From an uncultured Psychrobacillus sp. (GTDB lineage: Bacteria > Bacillota > Bacilli > Bacillales_A > Planococcaceae), in contig CAKQHO010000030.1 in the NCBI GenBank assembly GCA_934234185.1, positions 1-30,976 on the forward strand: 30,976 bases of DNA, given 5' to 3'. Below are positions 16,945 to 22,817 of the stretch, piece by piece (position 1 is the stretch's first letter; the number at the start of each line of letters is the position of its first letter). Both the position numbers and the translations under genes were made by a program. The notes under the pieces were generated by a model, which saw only the letters and a program-made list of their open reading frames with translations, was not told the origin of the DNA and searched no databases.

Positions 16945-17394
16945 ATTATTTCCCCCTATTATTTATCTCCATCGATTATAACAAAAAAGTCGACAACTTT
17001 TTCTATATATTTACTTTTTTTTAGTTTTTATTATTCAAATATGAAAACAAATAGGCACCATTTCCACCAATTAGAATGTTAAAAAATATGTAAACTTTTG
17101 TTCTCTATGCTTGGGATATATTTATAAAGTCGGTTAAATAGCAGTTGGATTTTAAAAGGCTACTTCTAGCTTGAGAATATACTCCTATTGTTTAAGTTAT
17201 TATTTTTCTTTATCCTTAATGAAAGAGGTAGAAAATGGTTATATTATGTAAAATTTGCTATGCTGTTTATGATTTAATGGAACAAAATCAAAAGGCGAAA
17301 TCATTAGATTCTATTAGCCTATTTTATTTGGTTTTTATGTTCTATAAACCTCGTATGACGAAATAAATCAATTATCAAAAGGAGGACTTTTATT
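16945..17394. promoter_or_regulatory. Divergent upstream region of lipoprotein and SLH gene
   Basis: 450 bp AT-rich region between divergent genes. It ends with a strong ribosome-binding site GGAGGA (17381-17386), 8 nt before a TTG start. A TATGAT at 17268-17273 could be a -10 box, but its -35 region is poor. No operator repeat is evident. Confidence 0.4.
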
Positions 17395-18771
17395 TTGAAA
17401 GTTAAACTGACTGTAATAGTGAGCGTATTACTTATCTTCGCTGCAATTCCATTTCAAGCACAAGCAGCACCTAGTTTTTCCGATGTGGAAAATCACTGGG
17501 CGAAGAAAGAAATCATGTATTTGTCTGAGCGCAATATTATCGGTGGCTATCCGGACGGTACATTCAAGCCGAATGAGCCTATCACACGAGCGCAGGCATC
17601 CGCTATGCTTATTAAGGCACTAAAGATTCCACTGAATGAAGAGACAACCGCTCAGTTCAAGGATGTGTCGAAAGATTCCCCTTACTATAAGATTCTTTCG
17701 ACGGTAAATGAAAAAGGAATCCTTCGAGGTGACAATGGCTTTATGAGACCTGGAGAAAAAACATCACGTGCGCAGATGGCTGCCATTTTACGTCGTGCCT
17801 TCGACATGCCGCTGGACAAGCAGCCTACATTCATAGATGTCACCTCTTCACACTGGGCGTACCAGGATATCAATGGAATCGCAAAACAGCGTGTTGCAGG
17901 AGGATCAAATGGTAAATTTATGCCATCAGACTCTGTCACACGTGCGCAGTTTTCAGCCTTTCTTGTGCGAGCACTCGATGATAAGATGAAGCTTAGTAGC
18001 TATCGATCATATGTCAGCACGAAAGGGAAATCGGTGGAGCAAGATGGTTATTTGTACTCCGTCGGGAAAGATTCCGTTGGCTATAGTCAGGTTATCAAAG
18101 AAAATATGGAAACTGGTAAAAGTGAGGTACTATTGAAATACAAAGATGTACCGCAAGATTGGGGATATTCTAGTGCCAATTTCTTACATCCAGATACACG
18201 CCTTATTGTTTATAACGGAGAGATTTTCATTCCATATCATAGTGGAGGATTTGCTGAAGCAGACGAAGTACCCTATGCATACGCTGTGATGAAGATGAAA
18301 ACAAATGGCAAAGATCTTGAGCATATGCAAGAACCGAGTGGGGCATCGTTCCGTAATATGTTCATCTGGAACGATCGAATTTTCTATACCAATGAGAAGG
18401 GTTATGCCACTCGAGGTATCGTACAGACAGAGGGAAGATTTGAAGATGGTCCGCTAGTACTGTATTCGACCGCAATGGATGGAAAAAGTGATAAGAGAAC
18501 AGAATTCACCTTTGATGCACGTAAAACTTTTGATGTATTCAATGAGAATTACGTAAATGGCTTGGCTGTTGAAGCGGGCGGAGAAAATAGGTCAGTGTTA
18601 TTTGATCATTCGTCAATCTATTACTTCAATAAAAAAGGCGTATTCAAATATAACCTACTTGATAAAAAGACAAGTAAGCTTTCAAATGTCCTTGCAAAGG
18701 ATATGAAAGTTTCAGAAACACAGCTAGTTGTGATCGATATAAATGGTAAGGAACATATTTTGAAAAAGTAA
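17395..18771 (+). CDS. S-layer homology (SLH) domain protein with probable propeller, 458 aa
   Basis: TTG start with GGAGGA 8 nt upstream. A signal peptide (KLTVIVSVLLIFAAIPFQAQA) is followed by three SLH domains. They start FSDVENHWAKKEIMYLSERN (about 28-77), FKDVSKDSPYYKILSTVNEK (about 88-133) and FIDVTSSHWAYQDINGIAKQ (about 146-192), each with the GG..DG.F.P and TRAQ motif. They would hold the protein on pyruvylated secondary cell-wall polymer. The C-terminal 260 residues contain repeated beta-strand units (DGYLYSVGKDSVGYSQV; NDRIFYTNEKGYA; SSIYYFNKKGVFKYNL) resembling DUF5050-type beta-propellers. It ends at a strong terminator and stands alone. Surface location is firm; function of the C-terminus is unknown. 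Confidence 0.88.
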   Translation: MKVKLTVIVSVLLIFAAIPFQAQAAPSFSDVENHWAKKEIMYLSERNIIGGYPDGTFKPNEPITRAQASAMLIKALKIPLNEETTAQFKDVSKDSPYYKILSTVNEKGILRGDNGFMRPGEKTSRAQMAAILRRAFDMPLDKQPTFIDVTSSHWAYQDINGIAKQRVAGGSNGKFMPSDSVTRAQFSAFLVRALDDKMKLSSYRSYVSTKGKSVEQDGYLYSVGKDSVGYSQVIKENMETGKSEVLLKYKDVPQDWGYSSANFLHPDTRLIVYNGEIFIPYHSGGFAEADEVPYAYAVMKMKTNGKDLEHMQEPSGASFRNMFIWNDRIFYTNEKGYATRGIVQTEGRFEDGPLVLYSTAMDGKSDKRTEFTFDARKTFDVFNENYVNGLAVEAGGENRSVLFDHSSIYYFNKKGVFKYNLLDKKTSKLSNVLAKDMKVSETQLVVIDINGKEHILKK

Positions 18772-18773
18772 CC

Positions 18774-18813
18774 AAAAAAAGTAGTGACCCAAGTAAGCTG
18801 GGTCACTTTTTTT
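18774..18813. terminator. Rho-independent terminator
   Basis: GTGACCCA, 7-nt loop, TGGGTCAC, flanked by an A-run and a T-run, so it can act in both directions. It starts 3 nt after the SLH gene stop. Confidence 0.9.
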
Positions 18814-18936
18814 ATTTGAGAAGAGTAAAACTATTAATAGGAGGAATAAGAACATTAGAAATAAAATTAACATAGTTGTCTATAATCAGAATAGTTCTCT
18901 ACTAAAATAAAAGATAGCATAGGTAGATATAAATAA

Positions 18937-18971
18937 AAAGGGGTCTGACGTATTTAATGCATCAGCCCTTT
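18937..18971 (-). terminator. Probable terminator of the 2OG-Fe(II) oxygenase gene
   Basis: On the minus strand AAAGGGCTGA and TCAGACCCCTTTTT form an imperfect stem around a long AT-rich loop, ending in T. It lies just downstream of the gene that ends at 18979. Confidence 0.55.
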
Positions 18972-18978
18972 CTTGAAA

Positions 18979-19617
18979 TCATCGGATCTTTTGCTTTCTC
19001 ATCCATTGTGTTGCAACCCATTTTTCACCTGTTATAACTGGTGCTCCACCGTGTAATGTTAATTCGTTTAACGTTTGATCGTTGTAGAAGTACTCGAAGT
19101 AAACTGCCATCCCTTTTTTAGGGGATACCGTAAAATTCAGTTTTGGGAAATACGTTTCTCCACCTTCTTCTACATCATTTAAGTACATAACGAGCGTACT
19201 GATTCGATTATTACTTATAACTTTACTAGTGGAAGAAAAATAATCATAATGTGCTTTATATTCCTGACCAGGTTTATACTGAAGGATTTGAAGACCTTCG
19301 CAGTGCTCAATAGGGATATTCATAATAGCTGATATTCTTTGTTCAACTCTTGAGACAATATCATTTTCACTTTCTTCAATAAAAGACCCACTGCTCGTCC
19401 TTAGTTCATTTTCTACTCGTTCCGTTCCAATTTTAGAACGCTTCATTCTATCTTTTGATAACCGAATAAGCTCATCGCACTCTTCATCACTTAACACATT
19501 CCCTAAAACCACTACTAATGGTTCCTCTAATCTAGCGACAATTTCAATCTCTCTATCTGTCATGATTTTATGCCCAATGTGATCAAATATAGTTTGCTCT
19601 TTAATTTCAGTTATCAA
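18979..19617 (-). CDS. 2OG-Fe(II) oxygenase, prolyl 4-hydroxylase-like, 212 aa
   Basis: Fits the short bacterial prolyl-4-hydroxylase type known from Bacillus anthracis. The double-stranded beta-helix iron site reads AHYDYF (His123, Asp125) and LHGG (His189). Lys199 in GEKWVATQWMR would bind the 2-oxoglutarate carboxylate. EEGGETYFPKLNF is the usual core strand. These enzymes use Fe(II), O2 and 2-oxoglutarate to hydroxylate proline or related residues in proteins. The start is TTG 19617 with AGGGG 9 nt upstream; an ATG at codon 20 is the alternative. It is a single gene without signal peptide, so it is cytoplasmic. The substrate is not shown; proline-rich proteins or elongation factor Tu are options known for relatives. 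Confidence 0.85.
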   Translation of the reverse strand: MITEIKEQTIFDHIGHKIMTDREIEIVARLEEPLVVVLGNVLSDEECDELIRLSKDRMKRSKIGTERVENELRTSSGSFIEESENDIVSRVEQRISAIMNIPIEHCEGLQILQYKPGQEYKAHYDYFSSTSKVISNNRISTLVMYLNDVEEGGETYFPKLNFTVSPKKGMAVYFEYFYNDQTLNELTLHGGAPVITGEKWVATQWMRKQKIR

Positions 19618-19716
19618 TCTTATAACCCCTCTTAATCTATTTAATTTTCAATGCTAGTTCGTTTGGGAAATCAGAGGTAATCCTTAATACCCTTGTTTTG
19701 GAATAAATTTCATTTT

Positions 19717-19746
19717 ATTTTATCATATAATTTACTTAAATCACAA
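19717..19746 (-). promoter_or_regulatory. Candidate promoter of the oxygenase gene
   Basis: On the minus strand TTGTGA (19746-19741) and TAAAAT (19722-19717) are 18 nt apart, a fair vegetative sigma factor match, about 100 nt upstream of the TTG start. Confidence 0.4.
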
Positions 19747-19915
19747 GATTCCAAAAACTTAATTTTAAAAAATTTCAGTATTTTATTCAGGAATGTTATT
19801 TACTCGGAAAGGTATTAGTAATAAGTAATTTGTTATTAAACTTGGGATTATCAGAAAGCTCAAAAACATATCTAGAGGGCTGAGAAAGTAACGATTAAAT
19901 ACTATATTTCTCTAT

Positions 19916-19961
19916 TAAAAAACCACCCCAAAACTTAGAGTATAAGTTTTTTGGAGTGGTT
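19916..19961 (-). terminator. Rho-independent terminator
   Basis: A long hairpin of AACCACCCCAAAACTTA with its imperfect complement (TAAGTTTTTTGGAGTGGTT), closed by a short loop and followed on the minus strand by T-rich sequence. It ends the two-gene operon 20957-19985. Confidence 0.8.
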
Positions 19962-19984
19962 GTATCTTATTGATAGACGTCCTT

Positions 19985-20377
19985 CTATTTATAGGCAGAA
20001 ATTATTTCATTAATGGTATCAACTTGTTCAAAGCTAAGCGTTTCTACCTTATTAATAAAGGTATGTACTTTTTCTAATACTTCTTCATTTGAATAGGCTG
20101 TCTCTGTAGACAATCCACCATATTCTTCAACATAAATACATAAATATTGTTTTGGGGAGATGAAGGAGACAATTTGTAAAGCGTGTTTAGAGAATTCATC
20201 TTGCGTTAATGACAATGAGTGGATGCGATCAATAAACACAAAATGCTTTCCACACATTTCTAGAGCTTCTGTTAACTTTTCAAAATCATCCTCATCTAAC
20301 GTATCATATACCTGGTCATCTAGGCTTCCTAAAATAACAGCTACTGCATCATCAACCGATCGAATATAATGACTCAT
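19985..20377 (-). CDS. Hypothetical protein, 130 aa
   Basis: Second gene of a two-gene minus-strand operon. The start chosen is the ATG at 20377 (MSHYIRSVDDAV…) because GGGAGGA lies 7 nt before it; the longer frame from 20410 lacks such support. It therefore overlaps the upstream gene by 26 nt. The protein is acidic and soluble. It has a helical N-terminus (DEDDFEKLTEALEMCGKH), a predicted beta core (FVFIDRIHSLSL; QYLCIYVEEYGG) and a helical end (FINKVETLSFEQVDTINEII). I do not recognise the family. The overlap suggests coupled translation and a partner relation with the 201-aa protein, such as a complex or an effector/antidote pair; this is inference only. Confidence 0.7.
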   Translation of the reverse strand: MSHYIRSVDDAVAVILGSLDDQVYDTLDEDDFEKLTEALEMCGKHFVFIDRIHSLSLTQDEFSKHALQIVSFISPKQYLCIYVEEYGGLSTETAYSNEEVLEKVHTFINKVETLSFEQVDTINEIISAYK

Positions 20378-20957
20378 TTTTTTCCTCCCATTTTTTGAAT
20401 TTATCTTCAAGAATTTCGATTCTACTAGCTAATGAAGTGTATAATTCATTTAAATTTTGCTTATTTTCATCGGCTTCTTTAGATGAACTAAACTGTTTAG
20501 CCAAATTTTTGGCTCTTTCTTTCATTTCTTCTGTATTTAATAGAGAATTCAAAGGTTCCTTCTTATTAGATTGCCACTTATCTTTCATCTTGTTGAAAAT
20601 TGCAATTAAAGCGAAAATCTCATTTAGAAGGACCATCCCGTCTTTAGGGAATATCCTTCCATCCTCTCTGCGCTGCATGTTTTTAGTGACGCGTAATATG
20701 TCTGACTCCCTATTCGCATCAATTAGGATGGTAGGTTGATTACCGACATCTTCAGCATTAGACCTCTTATTACTATTAAAAAATATGGGAGCTTCTATAT
20801 CGTCTTCTGAGATAGATTTACCGTGATAGGTTTGAAAAATCTTCTTCGCATACCTCTTATAGGAGCTGTCTTGATTCAAAAAACACCTGCTGACCTCTTT
20901 ATGAATTTCTTTGTATAATTGTGAAATCTCTTCTTTGATTCTATTACTCTCAGTCAT
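20352..20957 (-). CDS. Hypothetical helical protein, 201 aa
   Basis: First gene of the operon. ATG 20957 is chosen since GGGAGG lies 8 nt upstream; the in-frame TTG two codons earlier falls inside the spacer. The protein is mostly helical: N-terminal EEISQLYKEIHKEVSRCF, a middle part with PTILIDANRESDILRVTKNM, and a long C-terminal coiled coil (about 150-195: NELYTSLASRIEILEDKFKK). There is no signal peptide, membrane segment or catalytic motif that I recognise. With the downstream gene overlapping by 26 nt, the two are surely co-expressed. It could be a structural or regulatory partner; function unknown. Confidence 0.7.
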   Translation of the reverse strand: MTESNRIKEEISQLYKEIHKEVSRCFLNQDSSYKRYAKKIFQTYHGKSISEDDIEAPIFFNSNKRSNAEDVGNQPTILIDANRESDILRVTKNMQRREDGRIFPKDGMVLLNEIFALIAIFNKMKDKWQSNKKEPLNSLLNTEEMKERAKNLAKQFSSSKEADENKQNLNELYTSLASRIEILEDKFKKWEEKNESLYSIG

Positions 20958-21127
20958 CCCCAAAACCTCCCTATATAATTAGGTATATAATTCATTTTAT
21001 TCTAGTAGTAAGAATATTAATAGGGGAATAGGATGTTGGTCAGGAAAGGGGCCGACTGAAAAGTCATTTGAACCGTCCCTTTGCGACCACCGCTGGAGCA
21101 TTGCTAAATCGCAGATATCTGCAGAAT

Positions 21128-21168
21128 AAGGAAGGGGGCCTTACCTTATGGGACAGCCTCTTTCCTTT
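21128..21168 (-). terminator. Possible terminator of the 158-aa gene
   Basis: AAGGAAGGGGGC and GCCTCTTTCCTT form an imperfect stem immediately downstream of the minus-strand gene ending at 21174. The tail (ATTCT on the minus strand) is weak. The sequence GAGGCTGTCCC also resembles an insertion-sequence end, so its origin is uncertain. Confidence 0.35.
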
Positions 21169-21173
21169 CGTGC

Positions 21174-21650
21174 TTACGCTTTTCTTAGATACACCTGATT
21201 TGTACGATTCTTAAAAAATGTATCGAGATTGAACTGTTTCGCTTTGTTTGTTAAATAAGACCGACCATTTAGCAAATGCTCTATTGTTTGTTCATTAACA
21301 GCAACGGCTTGTTTTACTAAATAAATGGTATTGTATTTCTGGTAATCGTAGTAAAGTGCCCCGTATTGCTTAGCGTATTGTGCATATAATTCTGGATGTG
21401 TATCTTTGATGATGACACTGTGTAGTGTACCCACGTAGCCGGTTACAGTATTTGTTTCATCGCATTTTACTAAGAAGAAAAATTCACCATCGCAGGACAT
21501 TTTAGACTTGTTTTCTTTGGATGGTTTTTGTGGACAACCAAATGCGATGAAGTTTTTTTCTAAGTTTACGGATAGATGCCAATCGACGAATTGCTTGTTT
21601 TTAACCCCTTTTAACACTTGTATTACTGTTCCTTCATAATTGTTTTTCAT
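21174..21650 (-). CDS. Hypothetical protein, 158 aa
   Basis: ATG 21650 with GGAGGGA about 7 nt upstream. The protein is soluble and basic with mixed alpha/beta character. An N-terminal beta region (NYEGTVIQVLKGVKNKQFVD) is followed by cysteines at three places (FGCPQKP, MSCDGEF, VKCDETN), then a Tyr-rich stretch (YAQYAKQYGALYYDYQKYN) and a helical tail. The three cysteines could bind a metal, but their spacing fits no motif I know. It is transcribed alone, leftward, next to the tandem repeat region. I do not recognise the family. Confidence 0.65.
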   Translation of the reverse strand: MKNNYEGTVIQVLKGVKNKQFVDWHLSVNLEKNFIAFGCPQKPSKENKSKMSCDGEFFFLVKCDETNTVTGYVGTLHSVIIKDTHPELYAQYAKQYGALYYDYQKYNTIYLVKQAVAVNEQTIEHLLNGRSYLTNKAKQFNLDTFFKNRTNQVYLRKA

Positions 21651-21739
21651 AATATTTCCCTCCGTTGTCTGTGATATATCCTAACTATAAAAGAAGGACA
21701 CGAGGACAGATGACACGTGTCTTAGAGAATGAAAACCAA

Positions 21740-21795
21740 TAAAAAACCTTATCTAGTAAGCTGAAATCTACTAACTCGATAAGGTTATTTTTATT
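21740..21795. terminator. Bidirectional terminator-like hairpin
   Basis: AACCTTATC (21745-21753) pairs with GATAAGGTT (21778-21786), with an inner TAGTA/TACTA stem. T-runs lie on both sides. It lies upstream of the minus-strand gene at 21650 and left of the tandem repeats, so on the minus strand it would end a transcript coming from the repeat region. Confidence 0.65.
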
Positions 21796-21847
21796 GAAAA
21801 AACTCCATTTCTTTTTCCTGTTATATAGAAGAAAGTCTATTTAGTAA

Positions 21848-22000
21848 TAAAGTGAAACTTTGATTGGTGGGGTTTTGTTTCATCCCCCACCAATCATTAG
21901 TTGAACCAATCGGGCTTTTAGGGACAGTTGATCTCCCACATAGCTGTCTCAATTCTTTTGCTAGCTTGAAGTGGGATTCTTACTGTCCCTTAATGCGGGA
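21848..22000. repeat. Tandem repeat copy 1 (153 bp)
   Basis: Starts TAAAGTGAAACTTTGATTGG and ends GCGGGA. Hairpin A is GATTGGTGGGG with CCCCACCAATC. Hairpin B is AGGGACAGT and TCCCAC paired across about 35 nt with GTGGGA and ACTGTCCCT. It lacks one G of the G-run present in copies 2 and 3. Confidence 0.9.
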
Positions 22001-22154
22001 TAAAGTGAAACTTTGATTGGTGGGGGTTTTGTTTCATCCCCCACCAATCATTAGTTGAACCAATCGGGCTTTTAGGGACAGTTAATCTCCCACATAGCTG
22101 TCTCAATTCTTTTGCTAGTTTGAAGTGGGATTCTTACTGTCCCTTAATGCGGGA
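22001..22154. repeat. Tandem repeat copy 2 (154 bp)
   Basis: Nearly identical to copy 1. Differences seen: one extra G in hairpin A (giving a perfect 12-bp stem), GTTAATC for GTTGATC, and TAGTTTG for TAGCTTG. The order of hairpins is unchanged. Confidence 0.9.
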
Positions 22155-22308
22155 TAAAGTGAAACTTTGATTGGTGGGGGTTTTGTTTCATCCCCCGCCA
22201 TTCATTAGTTGAACCAATCGGGCTTTTAGGGACAGTTGATCTCCCACATGGCTGTTTCATTTCTTTTGCTAGCTTGAAGTGGGATTCTTACTGTCCCTTA
22301 ATGCGGGA
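22155..22308. repeat. Tandem repeat copy 3 (154 bp)
   Basis: As copy 2 but more diverged: the right arm of hairpin A is CCCCCGCCATTC, which gives one wobble and one mismatch, and the hairpin B loop reads ATGGCTGTTTCATTTC. Hairpin B stems are unchanged. Confidence 0.9.
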
Positions 22309-22418
22309 AAAGTAATTTGTGTCTTTTAGGACAGATTATCTCGTGTCCTGTGTCTTTCCGTTTATCTTATACAAGAAATCATAGCTGTTCATATGGACAA
22401 GTCTATGTCTTCCATTTT

Positions 22419-22440
22419 GTACATTGAAAACTGAATAAGT
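22419..22440 (+). other. Sequence resembling a Bacillales 16S-23S rRNA spacer
   Basis: GTACATTGAAAACTGAATAA is very like the conserved stretch found shortly before 23S rRNA in Bacillales rRNA operons (TTCATTGAAAACTGGATA…). No rRNA follows. The match is from memory. Confidence 0.4.
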
Positions 22441-22505
22441 GTTTAGAGTGGTTCATCAAGTGGGAGCAGGTTAGTTATTTTATTTAAAAAGGTGGGTGAA
22501 TTTTT

Positions 22506-22817
22506 ATGTATATGGAGAAAGATGCTTTGGCATTTCAGATGTTACTTTTGTTGAAGTCTCGTCCACAAATGAAGCTGACGGAACTAAGTCTTCTATTAAA
22601 GAACAGGTTAGACCGTGATGAAGATTTGCATGCCGTTGAAGTAAAGGAAAGCTGGGAAGCTCTAATTAGAGGTGGTTGCTCTTATTTAAAAAAGCTAAAT
22701 TTCATCAAGTACAATGGTTCAGAAATGATGATAACGAGAAAAGGCATAAAATACGTGAATTTATTGCTTGCACCAATTGCCAGATTCAATAAGGAGGATG
22801 TCGACTCATGCATGTAA
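22506..22817 (+). CDS. Small winged-helix-like protein, 103 aa
   Basis: First gene of a three-gene cassette. ATG 22506 has AAGGTGGG about 10 nt upstream. The fold looks like a winged helix: FQMLLLLKSRPQMKLTELSL (helices 1-2), a recognition-helix region (ESWEALIRGGCSYLKKLNFI), then a beta wing (IKYNGSEMMITRKGIKYVNL). It may bind DNA as a local regulator or be a structural adaptor of the ATPase. Its last 10 nt overlap the start of the ATPase gene, whose ribosome-binding site AAGGAGG lies inside it, so the two are translated together. No close family is recognised. Confidence 0.7.
   Translation: MYMEKDALAFQMLLLLKSRPQMKLTELSLLLKNRLDRDEDLHAVEVKESWEALIRGGCSYLKKLNFIKYNGSEMMITRKGIKYVNLLLAPIARFNKEDVDSCM

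Larger units (their letters stand above)
19618..19984. other. Intergenic region
   Basis: 367 bp of AT-rich DNA. It contains the candidate promoter of the oxygenase gene and the terminator of the operon to the right (19916-19961). No ORF or repeat is evident in the rest. Confidence 0.5.
21696..22348. repeat. Inverted repeat GGACACGAG…CTCGTGTCC flanking the tandem array
   Basis: GGACACGAG at 21696-21704 and its exact reverse complement at 22340-22348 enclose the tandem repeats. A nearby copy of GACAGAT occurs in both flanks. It could be the terminal repeat of a small non-autonomous element, but 9 bp may also be chance. Confidence 0.35.
21651..22505. other. 855-bp gene-free region with tandem hairpin repeats
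   Basis: Holds the terminator-like hairpin at 21740-21795, three tandem repeats (21848-22308), a 9-bp inverted repeat outside them (21696-21704 and 22340-22348) and an rRNA-spacer-like stretch (22419-22440). There is no credible ORF on either strand. Confidence 0.7.

Noticed and set aside
21848..22308. Tandem repeats as a CRISPR array
   Set aside because: The 153-154 bp units are repeated whole, with no unique spacers between short repeats, and no cas genes are near.
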